Source: Diacronema lutheri
Lineage: Eukaryota; Haptophyta; Pavlovophyceae; Pavlovales; Pavlovaceae
Assembly: GCA_019448385.1 (NCBI GenBank)
Contig: JAGTXO010000005.1
Location: 1,240,001-1,304,000, forward strand
Reading direction: 5' to 3'
DNA: 64,000 bases
In this document: positions 42,661 to 54,759 of the stretch, in pieces
How the letters are laid out: the number at the start of each line of letters is the position of its first letter
Numbering within the stretch: position 1 is the first letter of the stretch
Made by a program: the position numbers and the translations under genes
Notes under the pieces: model-generated
Seen by the model: the letters and a program-made list of their open reading frames with translations, nothing else
Told to the model about the DNA's origin: nothing
Database searches by the model: none

Positions 42661-45600
42661 ATGCTCGGTGGGGGCCGCGTGCTGCACGGCAAAGCGGCTA
42701 AGGAGGCGGCGCTGCGGCAGCGCGAGGCTGCACGCCAGCGCCGCCGCCGCGTCGCAGGCATCGCGCTCCGCTTCGCCGCGCGGCTGCGCAAGCTCAGGTC
42801 GACTGCCGACGTTGTGATCCAGCAGCGTGCCGACGCGAGCGCGGCGCGCGCGGCCGAGGCGCTCATCGCACGGCAAGCGGTTGAGGAGGCGGAGCGGCTT
42901 GAGGAGGCAAGCCGTCGCGCCGCCGAGGAAGCCAATCAGCACGCGGCCGCCGAGGAGGGCGCTGCCGCCGAAGCGGCCGCCGCAGCCACGGCGCATGCGC
43001 GCGCCGCGGCGGATGCGGCCGCGCACGCGGCGCGCAGGGCCGAGGAGCTCGCGAAGGAAGATGCGGAGGCGCGCGCGGTGGCTGAGGCGGACATTGTTGC
43101 GCACGCCGAGGCCAAGGCGCGCGCCGACGCCCAGGCCAAGGCGGCCACCCTCGCCGAGGCGCGCGCCAAGTCGGAGGCCCAGGCGGCCGCGCACGCCCAA
43201 GCAGAGGCGCAGGCGGCGGCGCACGCCGAGGCGGAGGCGGCCGAGCAGGCAAAGGCGGAGGCAAGCGCAGCCGCTGCGGAAGCCACCACCGAGGCGGCGA
43301 GGCGCGAGGCCGCCGAGAGGGAGCGCGCGCGCGCGGCTGCACAAGCGCGTGCCGACGCGGAGGGGCGCGCGCGCGCCGAGGCGGAGGCGCGCGCGGCGGC
43401 CAGGGAGGTCACGGCCGTGCGCGCGCGCGCCGAGGCGGAGGTACGGGCGCGTGCGGCTGAGCAGGCCACGGCGCGTGCGCAGCAGGAGGAGACGAAACGC
43501 ATGGCTGCCGCGGAGGAGGAAGCACGCACGCACGCGGCCGCACGGGCCGCCGCCGAGGCCGCCGCCGCCGCCGCAGCCGCCGCCGCTCGCGCGGCGCTCG
43601 CGCGCGCGGCCGGTGCGACGGCGCTCGCGGCCAAGGCGCGCGCGCGCGCGGACATGCGCGCGCAGCGCCTACACGAGACGCGCGACGACGTTGAGCGTGC
43701 CGATGGAGCGCTCGCCAAGCTGATGACCGCACAACTGCTCGGTGTCCTTGTGCTCGGCGCGCGCGCGGAGGGCACGCGATCGCGCAAGAACGCCGCGCTC
43801 GCTGTCGGCGTCGACCTTGACGACGATGGCAGCGACGATCCGCTCATGGCGGCAGCGTGCGCGCAGCGCGAGCGCCGCCGTCTCGCCCCGCGCTGCGCGC
43901 ACTTCCACACCGCGCACCGCCGTCACCAACAACGCGCCCTTCCATCCCCTCGCCCTCGCCTCCCCTCGCCCCTCCCCTCGCCCCTCCCCTCGCCTGCCTG
44001 CCCCTCCCCCTCCCTCCCCCCTCTCCTCCCCCATTCCCCTCCCGGCGGCCTCGCATCACCTTGCCTCTCGCCTCTCGCCTCCGTCGACCCGGCGCAGGCA
44101 CGCGCTCCTCGCGATCCAGCGCGTCGCGCGCGGCCTCAACGCGCGCGCGCGCACGCGGCGCGCGCGGCTGAGCAGGCTGCTCGTCGGGCACGCGGCGGCT
44201 CGGGTGCTGCAGATGCGACAGCGCGGCAGGTTTGTGTGGTTGCTTTTTCAGAGGCAGAGGCGGGCTGCGCTCACGCTACAGGCGAGAGGGCGCCATCGTG
44301 CACGGTTGCGCGCAAAGGCGGCCGACGCGCGCCGCCGGCGCATCGCGCGCGCGCGCCTCCGCCTCGCGGCGCGCGCAGCCGCGCGCCGCCGGTTGGCGAG
44401 CAAGCAGGCGGCGGTCGTGCGGCTGCAGGCGGCCGCGCGCGCGCGCGCGGCGCGGCGCGAGCGCGCGCGACGGCAGCGGCGTGTGCGCGAGCGGCGTGCG
44501 GCCACGCGCATTCAGACCGCCGCGCGCGGCCGCGCTGCCCGCCGCGCCGCCGCACTCCAACGTCGCGTGCGCGCGTACGCCGCCGCAGCCGCGCGGCGCA
44601 CGGACGGCGCGCGGCGCTCAGCTGCGGTCGACGCGCTGCGGCACGGCGCGCTCGAGGCGGTGCGCCACGCGGCGCTCTGTGTCGCCGCCGAGGAGGCGTG
44701 CCTTGCCGCGCTCGGCGCGCAGCTTGGCGCGGACGCGCGCCTCACGTCCAGCGGGGAGGCGAGCGCCGGCTGGCACGCGCGCCAGGCCGCGCGCGACGCG
44801 CTGGACGGCGCGCACGCGGCGCGCGTGCGCGCGGAGGAGGCGGCGTTTCTCAAGGGCGCGCAGCACGCGCAGGCGAGCGCCGACGCGCGGCTCATCGAGC
44901 GGCCGGCCGACGCGCGCCGCGCGGACGCTGCGCCGAACGGCCACCGCCGGTCGGACGGGGTTTGGCCAAAGGGGGACGGGGTTTGGCCAAAGGGGGACGG
45001 GGTTTGGCCAAAAGGGGCGCACATCAGCGCAGCGAGCGGCAGAGGCGGCGGCGCGAAGGTCGCCGCGGTATTGGGCGACACTCCGTCGCCGCCAATGCCG
45101 CTGTCGATGCACGTCTTCCTCTCCGCACGCCAGCCCGCGAACAGCGCGGTGCGCGCGATGCAGTCGGCGCGCGACGAAGCCACGCGCGTCGCGTTGCGCG
45201 CGCGCGTGCGGCTGACGCCATCCGTCGTGCGCTACTGCGGCTGGGATGGCTCGCAGTGGAGCGCGGCGGTGCACCCGACTGACGAGGCCGTGCGTGCGGG
45301 AGCGCGCACGCCGCTCGTGCCCACGCACTTTGCCTTCCGCGTCGCGCTCGGCGCGGGCGAGGGCACGAGCGCCGTCTGGCACGAGCGGCACGTGCTGCGG
45401 TGGGCGGATGCGTGCGGTCGGCTCTACGAGACGAAACTGCGCGTCGATTCGCACGGCGAGTACGCCTTCTCGACGCGCGCGCCGTGCGAGCTCTACGCGC
45501 GGGAGGGGCTCCCGAGCGAAGGCAGCGGTGCCTTGGCTCCCGGCGCTTTTGGCGCGCAGCCGCCGCAGCCGTGGCTCGCCGTGAGCGACTGGCGGGGGCG

Positions 45601-46177
45601 GAGCGTGTGCTGCATCATCTCGACAACCCAGCCGCACGAGCTCGTCGACGCGCAGGCAGCCGCGGCCGCAGACGCGCTCGTCGGCCGCAGCGCCGACCTC
45701 GCCCCCTTGCTCCACGCGCGCGATCCGGCCGCCGCCGCGTCAGCGCCCGTGCTCTCGGCGTGGCGCGCGCACGATGCGCGTGTTGGGTGCGTGCCCCCGC
45801 CCGTCCAGCACCGTGCGCTCGCACGGTCGACCTCCACGCCGGCGGGCGGCGCGGCCGGGCGCGTGCGCGCGATCGTCGCGGGCGTGACCGCGCACGCGGC
45901 GCCCGGCGCGCTCAGCGCAGCGAGCGGGCGGCCGATTCCGGCGCGCGCGCGGCCACACGCGCCTGGTGGTCTGCCTCCGCTGCCGACGAGGGCGGGCGCA
46001 CAGCATGCAGTCGCCAAGCCGCCCGTGGGCGCTGGAAGCGCGCCGCCCGCGCGCGCCGAGCGCGGTGTGCCGTGGGGCGTCGATGAGGCGCGCTGGCAGC
46101 ACCTCGAGCGCGCCTCGTTTGATGAGCTAGTCGCGATGACGCACGTGCCACTGCCGCTGCCGCGCACGCACGTATGA
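42661..46177 (+). CDS. IQ-motif, alanine-rich coiled-coil protein
   Basis: Exons 42661-43856 and 44098-46177 with a 241-bp pyrimidine-rich phase-2 intron give 1091 residues. Residues about 70-370 form a very Ala/Glu/Arg-rich long helix. After the splice come several IQ motifs (LLAIQRVARGLNARAR, VVRLQAAARARAARR, ATRIQTAARGRAARR), which bind calmodulin or EF-hand light chains. A heptapeptide DGVWPKG occurs three times in a row near residue 685. The C-terminal part has a compact region with VVRYCGWDGSQW and a proline-rich tail. It may be a cytoskeletal or flagellar scaffold; no specific family was recognised. The start at 42661 is the first in-frame ATG. Confidence 0.75.
44954..45016 (+). repeat. 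Three tandem 21-bp units encoding DGVWPKG
   Basis: Three nearly identical copies of a 21-bp unit starting GACGGGGTTTGGCCAAA lie in frame in the IQ protein gene, so near-identity at the DNA level suggests recent duplication. Confidence 0.9.
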
Positions 46178-46232
46178 GCAGCAGTATTGAGCACGTCATG
46201 AGGACTCGTTTTGCACGCCTCGAATCTCTTAT

Positions 46233-49200
46233 CTACGGCCTCGCAGCTTGCCGAGCAGCGTCCACGGGCGCGTGGCAGAGCGGGCAGTGCGCCCGCCCGC
46301 CCATCTCATGCTCGTACGCCCTGTGCTTGCACGTGCGACACCTCCACACGTTGACGGAGCGCCCCTCGACAAGGGCGCGGCCGCTCGCAACGCACGCCGC
46401 AAAGTGGGTGCCGCACTCCCCGCAGGCCGCAAACCTGCGCAGCACGCACGCGGCCGAGCGTCGCGCGCACGCACATGACGACGCGCGGCTCGACGCGCGG
46501 ATGCGCACGTGCCGCACGCCGCGCCGAGCGCTTTGCGCCATGGCGCGCGCGGACCAATCGTTGACTGCGGCCTCGCACTTGGGGCACGCGTGCCGGCGGA
46601 CGCTCGGGTCCTCGGGCATGAAGCGCGTGAAGATGGCGAGCGCGAGCTGCTCGCACGCCTCGTGTTGCTCCGCCGGCAGCGACAGCGCCTCGAGCTTGAT
46701 GAGAGCGCGCGAGCACTGCGAGTAGAACTGCGCGCGGAAGGCGGTGAGCGCGACGAGCAAATAGATGGTCGAGGGCTCGAGCACCTGCTCGTACTCCTTG
46801 AGTCGCTGCGCCGTGCGCATCGCGCCGTTCACGTCGCCATCGTACAGCTGCCGCTGCGCGAGGCAAAGGAAGTGGTATGCCTGCGGGGTGCGCACGTGTG
46901 CGCGAGCGCGCGGGGTCCGCGTTGGCCGGAGACGCTGAGCGCCACCCAGGCGCGCCGCGTGCGCGTGGCGCGTGGAGCGGGCGGCGCGGGCGGCGCGCAC
47001 GCGGCGCGCGCGCGGCGCGCTGGCACCTCGGCGCCGCGCCACGCCGAGTCGAGCGATCGGTCGGAGCCCGTCGTCGCGTCGTCCTTCATCAGGCCGGCGA
47101 GCGTCTGCGCGGTCGTGTGCCCGCCCGCCGTCGTTGCGCCGTAGAGTGCCTTCTTGCGGAAGCTCTCGACTTGCAGCGCGGCGAGCACGTACAGCTTCTT
47201 CACGCGCAACGGGGGCGCGTGCGCGGCGGCATCGGCGCGCGCGAGCTGGGTGAGAAGCTTTGCCGCGTCCGTGGCGCGGCCCGCCTTTGCGTAAAGCTCG
47301 ACGGCCATCATCGTCTTGCCCTCGTCGAGCAGTGAGCGCGCATATGCGGCGAGGAGCCGCTCCACGTCGGCGAGCCCGTGCGCTTCGCCGAGCTCGACGG
47401 CGGCGGCCCAGTCGTTGAGGTCGGTGCACGCCTTGACCGCGCCGTGGATGTCGCCGGCCTTCGTGTACGCGAGTGTCGCCTGCTTCGCGAGGCCCACCGA
47501 CGCGAACTTTGCGCCAAGCTGCGCGAGGAGGGGCGACGACTCGGGAAGGGCGTGCACAAGCTTCTCGAGGCCCGCATAGTCCTCGAGGCCGTAGTAGCAC
47601 TTGATGAGCGCCTCGGCGTTCTTCGACTGCGCGTAGTTTTGCGCCGCCTTGGCCGGTCGCTGCCGCTCGGCGTAATAGTCTCCGATCGCGTCGTAGGCGT
47701 GCTGCAGCAGCGTGTCGTCACCGCCGCCGCCCTGCTGCACGAGCCGCACGATGCCGAACGGGTCGCCCAGCCGTGAGCGCAGCTCGAGCGCGAGGTCGCG
47801 CCGGTCCATCGCAAGGTAGGCCTGCTCGGCCTCATCGAATCGCCCGTAGTAGGCGTGCACCTCCGCGCCGACCATCCTCGCGTCGTCGAGGAGCTTGAGC
47901 TTGGCGATGAGCTGCAGAGTGCTGTAGTCGGCCGCCTTGACGCTCGCCTTCTCGGCGATTGCGAGCTCGCGCGCGCCGAGCGCCGCCTCGGCGACGAGGC
48001 GCCAGAGGCGCGGGTGCGAGTTCTGCTCGACGAGAGCGTACGCCTCGGGTATCGAGCCGCTGTGCAACGCCTCCTTGGCGTCGCGCAGGGCCTTTGTGTC
48101 GTACGTGAGCATCAGGTCGGCAGACGCGCTCTCCGGCTGCGCGACGAGCTCGTCGAGCAGGGCGGCGGAGACCGCGAGGTCGGAGAAGTCGCAAAGGAAG
48201 GCGGAGGAGAGCACAGGCTCCTCCGCCTCCAGCCCGCGGAACACGTGCATGCGCGTCTTCTCCATGAGCGCGAAGAGCTGCGGGTTGTCTGCCGCCCACT
48301 TGAAATCCCAAACATCCTTGCGCTCAAACTGAAGCCGCCCGCCCCACTCGCCGCTGCTCGCGTCGGTCTCGAGCGAGAAGAGGGTGAGCGCGCCGTTCGC
48401 GTCCACCACGCTGAGGCGCGTCCCGTCGCAATTCACCGCCATGCTGACTGGCCGCACGCCCAGCTGGTGCCTCGCCTCGAGTGAGACGTGCGGCAGCGAG
48501 CAGATGAGCAGCGCGCTCGACTCACGCGCGAGCAGCAGCAGGCGCTCGGTCGCGCACACGGCGATGATCGGGTCGGCGGTCGGGCGGTCGGACGGCAGCT
48601 TGGCCAGATCGCGCTCGAGCCCGCCCATCGCGCCGCCACCGCCCGCCGCGCCCGCCGCGCCCGCGCCCGTCTCGAGGTCGTCGACGTGGAACGCCTGCTC
48701 GCGCCCCTCGCGTCGGCGGAGCGATGCGCCCGCTGCCGCAACGGACGTGAGCTTGGCGGTGAGCGTGCGGTACTGCCACACGTAGATCTGCTCGCCGCTG
48801 CACGCGACAAAGTGGTAGTCCGTGAGCGCCACCACCCTCGGCTCGATGCCAAAGTCCTTACTGTCGATGGGCGAACCGACGGCGTTGCACAGCTGCACGC
48901 GGTATGGAGCCGTGCCCTCGTGCGAGAGCGCGACGAGCGCGCAGTTGCGCGAGCACGAGCGCACGTGCAGCAGCTTGCGCACGTACACCGTCGTGCGCTC
49001 GCCACTCTTCACGTTCGCGAAGAGCACCGCCGAGTCGGCGCGCTCGAACTTTGGATAGGCGCAGACGATGGTCTCCGCAAAGAAGCCCCACTTGTAATTC
49101 GGGCGGATGTTTGCAAAGTAGATGAACGAGTCGACGGCGATGGCGATGCGCAGCGAGCCGCCCTCAAAGGAGAGCGACGCGACCGACGAGCCGGGCACCT

Positions 49201-50477
49201 TGAGCGTGCGCAGGTGCTCGCCCTTTGGCGAGAGGAACTGCATCATCGCAATCTCGCGCCGCTCGCCGCCGGGCGTGGCGGACGAGTGCGTGCCGGCCAC
49301 GACGATCACCGTGCCGGTCGTGTTCCAACGCACCTTGGTGGCAGCCATGCCCGTGTCCACTACGATCGGCTGGTCGTCCGCTTCGCCGCGCATGAGCTGC
49401 AGCAGCCCATTCGCAAAGCCGAGCGCAAGCGATGGCTGGTCGTGCTCCGCGAGCCCGGCGGCCACGTCATACCTGCGCAGCGGCGGCCCGCCGCCGGGGC
49501 GGGCGGGGGGGGGGGGGGGCGGGAGGGGGGTTGGTCGCGCCGCATTGCGCGACGCGGCGCGGCGCGGCGCGGCGCGCAGCGCACGTCAGGGCATCGCCAG
49601 CAGCCGCGCCGCCCCCGCGCGCGCGCGCGCAGCATGTCACGCGCGAAAAGGCGCGCGCACGTACCACTCGATCGCGACGATGGGCACCTTGTCGTCAGTG
49701 AGCAGGGGCAGCTTGGCCACGTAGTTGCCCGCAGAATCGTAGATCTGCACCTTGTGATCGAGCGTGGCAAAGAGCAGGTTGCGCCCATCCGGCGCCCACT
49801 CGAGAAAGCACAGCTCGATCCCGAGCTCCTTGCCCCACAGCCGGTTGCCGTCGACCGAGCCGACAATCACGTGCCCTGCGCACGCCGCGGGCGCGGCGCG
49901 CGGGTGGGCTAAGCCGCGGCGCGTCGCGCAGTGCGGCGAACGCTTTGTGCTTGCACCGCGCGCGCGCGCACGCACGCACCGTCTTCGTACGCGATGCAGA
50001 TGCGCTGGCCGTCGCGCGCCCACTTCATGTCGCGCACCGTCGAGACGTTCCTGTTGTTGATCATCTCCTCAAACCACATGCCCTTGTGCAGCATCCAGAC
50101 AATGATCAGCCCGTGCTCGTCCGATGTCGTCAGCTTGCGGTAGTTCTCGTTCCACGTGACACACATGACCGGGCCGTTGTGCCCCTCGAGCGTCTGGTTC
50201 ATCGAGAGGTTGGACGGCGCCGCCAGGCCCCGCTGCCGCTCGGCGGGGTTGCCTGAGTCGAGCTTGAGCACCTTGAGCATGCCGTTCTCGCCGCCGCACG
50301 CAATCCAGCCCTGGTCTCCGTTCCACGAGAGCGACTTGAGGCGCACGTTGTTCGGGATGGCGATCTGCGCGACGTGGCACGGCGTGGCCCGTCGTCAGCG
50401 CTCGCTCGCGCGCCCTTGCCACAAGCACGCCGCGCGATCTCGCGAGGCCGCACCTTCTTGGATAGATAGATGAACAT
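46233..50477 (-). CDS. WDR35: Intraflagellar transport protein IFT121 (WDR35), IFT-A complex
   Basis: IFT121 is a core IFT-A subunit for retrograde transport and for entry of membrane proteins into cilia. Five exons are predicted: 50477-50454, 50364-49980, 49875-49665, 49472-47027 and 46880-46233, giving 1237 residues, close to the animal length. The tiny first exon encodes MFIYLSKK and joins IAIPNNV, matching the family start. The N-terminal WD40 propellers include [32 protein letters not shown] and [14 protein letters not shown]. The TPR-like solenoid includes [20 protein letters not shown] and SAWRGAEAYHFL across the last splice. The C-terminal Cys-rich zinc domain ends HCPLCHAPV. Introns are 89, 104, 192 and 146 bp. 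It is head-to-head with the next plus-strand gene over 124 bp. Confidence 0.95.
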
Positions 50478-50601
50478 GATGCCGCCTGATCTCGGCGCAC
50501 ACTGCCGGCCGGTCCGGCACGCTCGCTCTCGCGCGCGCGGAGAGGAGCACACGCTCCGCCGCCCTCGCTTTGTTTCCAACGGCTTTTGGGCAGATCCAGC
50601 G
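50478..50601. promoter_or_regulatory. 124-bp divergent promoter, WDR35 and glycine-zipper gene
   Basis: Two ATG codons point away from each other across 124 bp. It contains a GATAGATAGAT-like edge and otherwise GC-rich sequence without an evident TATA box. Confidence 0.5.
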
Positions 50602-51396
50602 ATGGCGCGCGCGCGTGTGTTCGTCGTACTGCTCCTCGCGAGTGGATCGGACGCGATCGCCAGCGTGGGTGCCGCGCGCGCGCCAGCGCGCAGCCGCGCG
50701 CGCGTCTGCGCGATGAGCTCGCGCGAACCGGGCAGTCTGAAGGGCACATTCGCTGGCGCGGCTGTCGGCGGCCTGCTCGCCGGTCCGCTCGGCGCTTATC
50801 TGGGCTCGCAGCTGGGCAGCGCGCTCGGCGCGACCTCCTCCCGGCTGCGCGACGAGCGCGACCGGCTCGCCGCGCTCGGCCTCACGTCTGCCGATCTCAA
50901 GGCCGCCCAAGACGTGGTCGCTGACTTCAACGAGGCGGAGGAGTCGCTGCGGTTGGTCTCGGACACGGCCGACTCTGCTCGCGCGCGCGCGCTGTCGCTC
51001 GCCGAGGACGTTGACACGGCGTACGCATCGGCCAGGCAGGCGCTTGCCGACGGGGACGAGCGCGGCGCGCGGCGATGGCTGGAGCGGCGCGAGGACGCGA
51101 GCGACAAGCTCGCGCGCGCTCGAGCCGATGCGGCCGAGGCTGAGGCGCGCGTGCGAACTATGCAGCAGGCGGTCGATGGGCTCGCGCAGCGCGCGCGCGA
51201 CGTGGAGGCGGTGGTCGCGCGCACTGTCACGGCCGCCGCCGCGCGCCGCGCAGCAAGCGAGCTTGGCGACGAGCCAGGCCGCCCGGGCGCCTCTGCCGTC
51301 GACCCCGACGACAAAGAGCGTGCGTCGGACCGCGGGCCGTTCCAGCCAACGTTTGACCCTTTGGAGGCGCGCTTCCGAGAGCTTGAGGGCAAGTGA
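50602..51396 (+). CDS. Glycine-zipper plus coiled-coil protein with probable bipartite presequence
   Basis: A single exon of 264 residues. The start MARARVFVVLLLASGSDAIA is a good signal peptide, followed by an Arg/Ala-rich stretch ending near MSSREPGS, the layout of plastid-targeting presequences in secondary-plastid algae. Residues about 50-75 form a glycine-zipper (GTFAGAAVGGLLAGPLGAYL), which could insert in or pack against a membrane. The rest is a charged coiled coil (RLRDERDRLAAL onward) to a Pro-rich end. No family was recognised. Plastid location is inference; secretion is possible. Confidence 0.7.
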   Translation: MARARVFVVLLLASGSDAIASVGAARAPARSRARVCAMSSREPGSLKGTFAGAAVGGLLAGPLGAYLGSQLGSALGATSSRLRDERDRLAALGLTSADLKAAQDVVADFNEAEESLRLVSDTADSARARALSLAEDVDTAYASARQALADGDERGARRWLERREDASDKLARARADAAEAEARVRTMQQAVDGLAQRARDVEAVVARTVTAAAARRAASELGDEPGRPGASAVDPDDKERASDRGPFQPTFDPLEARFRELEGK

Positions 51397-51457
51397 CGCA
51401 CGCACATGCGCGGCAGATAAGTCGAGGCCAGGCCCTGGCGGCGCTAAAGCCGCGTCT

Positions 51458-53821
51458 CTACTTCTTCTTGACGGGGATCTCTTTGGACTTGTCGGCAGCG
51501 GTCACTTCTGCAACAAAGCCCTTTTCCTTCTTGCTCATCCAATCAGCAGCCTCGAGCAGGATCTGCGCGCAGTGCGTACACGCAAGCGCGTGGGCGTGGG
51601 CGCGGCGGGAGCGAGTCATGCTACATGCCGAGGGGAGACGCGCCGTGCTGCGCTGGCCGCAAGCGCGCCACCTAGCGGCCCGCCGCCCCGCCTGCCCACA
51701 CGCTCGCCAGCTGCGCCCGTGTGTGCGGCGCGCACCTCGACTCGCTTCGCGTTGAGCGGCACGTACGAGACATCCGTGTCGACGAGATTGACGAGCTCAC
51801 CCGAGGCTGCGGGCGCCTTGTTCTTGCCCTTCTTCCCCGCCTTGCCCTTCTTCGCCGACTTTGGCCTCGGCGTCTTGGTCGGGTCCGCTACGTTTGCCGC
51901 CGAGTCCGCGCCGACTCGCGATGCGCTCTGCGGGCGGGGGGCGCTCTGCGGGCGGGGCGCGCTCTGCGGACGCGAGTCTGCGCCTCCTGCCTTGCCCTTC
52001 TTGCCCGCCTTGCCCTTCTTGCCCGCCTTGCCCTTCTTGGCGTTCTTGGCCTTGTACTTTTTGACCAGCCGCAGCGCCGTGGCGGCGGGTGTGTCGCCGA
52101 AGCGGTTTGTGCGCGCCATTGACCTCCCAAACCCTGCGCACACGGCCGGCCGGCGCGCGCGCGCGCGCGCGTGCGGCGTCTCACGGTGAGTCGCGGCACG
52201 GGAGGGCGCGACGCATGCACTCGCGCACAACGCACGACGGCCGAGGGCAGCGCGCGCACCTTTCTGTATCATCCAGTCGACGATCTGCACGTGCCCCGCG
52301 CGCACGGCGACGTGGATCGGGTTGTCCAGGTTGACCGTCGTGACCGCGTCCTTCCACAGCAGCCCGCGCTCCTGGAAGAGGCCGCGGACCGCGTCAATGA
52401 CTGTGCGGCTGCCGCCCTTCACCGCCACGTGTAGCGTCGACAGCCCCTGGTCGGTGCGGTGCAGGATGGACGCGCCGTGCTCGAGCATGAGCCGGATCAT
52501 CGGCATGTTCCCCGTCAGCGCCGCATAGTGCAGCCCCGTCTCGCGCAGACGGTTGCACACGTCGACGGGGCAGCCGAAGCCGAGCAAAAGGTGGGCCACG
52601 GCGAGGTGGGCGTTCCACGCGCCGCGGTGGAGCGGCGTGTCGCCGTACGCATCGGCCGCGTGGAGCTGCGCGCCGCGCAGGACGAGCGCGCACGCGACGG
52701 CCACCTTGCCGTTCGCGCATGCCTTGTGCAGCGGCGTCGCCTTGAGAAGGTCGCGGCAGTTGATGTCGCATCGCGCGTCGACGAGCGCGTGCACGCAACG
52801 CAGCGCGTCACGCTGCGACTTGACGCGCGCGCGGCCGCCGTAGAATATGGGGTCGATGGCGACGACCTGCTCGGCGATGCGCGGAACCGCCGCTTGCTCC
52901 TCCTTGCTGCTCCCCAGCCGGCGCCCTAGCCCAAGCCGTGAGCCGCGCCGTTCGGTCGCACGCTCGCCGCTCAGCTCTGCAGACCTGCTCGCAGGCAACG
53001 GCACGGCGCTCGGCTTGGGCCGGCCCTGCTCGGCGACGTAGGCGGCGATGCGCAGCGCAAGTTCGACGTGCAGCGACTTGCTCCCACGCGCCGCCTTCGC
53101 CAGCTCGAGCCGCAGCTCGTCCGGCAGCTCCTCGACAGGCGCTGGCGTGCCATCCGCGGCGGGCTCCAGGGCAGTCGAGCGCGAGCGATTGAGGTACGCG
53201 GTGGACGAAATGGAGGTGAGGGTCTCGACCGAGCCGCTCGGCTTGACCGTATCGCGCAGCGCGGCGGAGAGCCCACCCGACGCGCCGACGGCTGCGACCT
53301 CGAGCGGCCGGTACGGTGCGATAGTGACGTGGAAAGTCTCTGCAGGCCCGTGGCCCTCGCCGGGCTCGCCCGCCAGGCTCGTGCCGTGGTAGGTGACGGA
53401 GAGGCACTTGACGTCGCCCCACGCCTCGGCGATGCATGCTCGCCGCAGCGCGAGGTAAACCGCTGACGCCTTGGCGTCGCGACCGCCGCCGCCGACGGCA
53501 GCGGCCGCATCGGGCGCGCTGACACCGTCGGCAGCGGGCGCGCCCTCGGCTGAGCCGTGCCCGTCGAGGGCCATCTGCACGCTCGCGCGCGGCAAGTGCA
53601 GCTCCACCACGCACTCGTCGTCGACGAGCGCCGCGTAATGCAACGGCAACCAACCGCGCGAGTCCTGCTGCGAGAGCCAGCGCGACGCCTCGGGCATCCG
53701 AAGGAGCCTCTCCAGCTCGGGCGCAAACCCGGCCGCCGCCGCTTCGTGCAGCGGCGTCGAAACGTAGGCGACGCGGATCTGGTCCGGATCGACCTCGCGC
53801 GGCGCCGCGGACGGGTCGCCA

Positions 53822-53853
<32 letters not shown>

Positions 53854-54027
53854 GCCCTTGCCGCCCGGTGCAGGTCTGCGCGCGCGGCTGAGCAGGCTGC
53901 CCTTGGCCGCCTTCTCCGCACCGGCGCGCTCGCGCTCCTCGAGCTCGTGCGCTGCGGCGCGCTCGAGCGCCGTCTCCTCGCGGATCGTGTGCTGCGCCGC
54001 ACTGTACACGTACGCCCGCTCGCGCAT
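51458..54027 (-). CDS. Ankyrin-repeat protein with basic repeats and short C-terminal exon
   Basis: Exons 54027-52260, 52133-51736 and 51562-51458 (introns of 126 and 173 bp) give 756 residues. The start is the ATG at 54027 (MRERAYVYSAAQH). Ankyrin repeats appear near the N terminus (STPLHEAAAAGFAPELERLL, WLPLHYAALVDD) and in a second array (ATPLHKACANGKVAVACALV, DTPLHRGAWNAHLAVAHLLL, LSTLHVAVKGGSRTVID). Between them lies a domain of about 250 residues without repeats. Exon 2 carries KKGKAG units three times and PQSAPR units three times. The last exon, ILLEAADWMSKKEKGFVAE to KKK, ends the protein. It probably serves as a protein-binding scaffold. It shares a 63-bp divergent interval with the next gene. 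Confidence 0.8.
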
Positions 54028-54090
54028 CGGCCCGAGGCCGCTGCGACGGCCAGCGAGATGGCCGTGAGCCGTTTCTGCTGGCTTCAAAAA
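54028..54090. promoter_or_regulatory. 63-bp divergent promoter
   Basis: It separates the ATG of the ankyrin gene (minus) from the first ATG of the small plus-strand gene. It ends in an A-run directly before the plus ATG. Confidence 0.5.
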
Positions 54091-54749
54091 ATGGCGGCCG
54101 CGTTGTGCTTTCAACGATCGGAGAACGCGATGGGGGCGGCCGCTTCCGCGCGGTACAGACAGCGACCAGCCTCGTCCAAGGACGGGGACGCCAGCTCCAA
54201 GGACGCCGCCGCCGCGCGCTGTGCGGAGGCGGAGCGCGATGAGTTCGTCGATGCTGACCCGAGCCGCGTGCCGGGCGGGCCGCGCGCGCGGCTGCGCCCC
54301 TCAAAGCTGGGCGATGCGCCGGACGACGCGCACGAGACCGACCGGGTCACGGCTTTCAGTCCCTCTCCCGACTCATCTCGAAGCGCGCAATTACACGGCG
54401 CCGCGCTCATCACCGCGGACAAGGTCAACGGTTGGAGGCCCCCGCTGGGTGTCAAGCCGCGAGGAGTGGGTCACCTCGTCTTTGACTCGACGGTTCGCTG
54501 CGCACACCCGCCGCGTCGCCCCGCGTCGACCGCGCGCGGCGCGCGGATGTGCGCCCACCCGCGCGCGCCGCGCTCGCGTCCGATGCACAGATCGCGGGCG
54601 CTAAACTGCTGACCAAAGCGGCCGCCGCGCACGCTGACGCCGCCGTCGATGGCTTCAACACGCCGCACAAATTGCACGGCGTCACGAGCCTGCCCGCGCG
54701 GAAGCACGCGGTCGAGCGAGTCTTGATTCTCGACACCTACGACGAATAG
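54091..54749 (+). CDS. Small protein, possible N-myristoylation, 173-186 residues
   Basis: Exons 54091-54492 and 54591-54749 are joined by a 98-bp phase-0 intron. Two in-frame starts are possible: 54091 gives 186 residues; 54130 gives 173 and begins MGAAASARYRQ, a fair N-myristoylation signal. Exon 1 is charged and disordered-looking, ending GVKPRGVGHLVFDST. Exon 2 reads IAGAKLLTKAAAAHADAAVD, then GFNTPHKLHG and VERVLILDTYDE. No family was recognised. Its stop is only 10 bp from the stop of the opposing minus-strand gene. Confidence 0.7.
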
Positions 54750-54759
54750 GTTGCAACTC

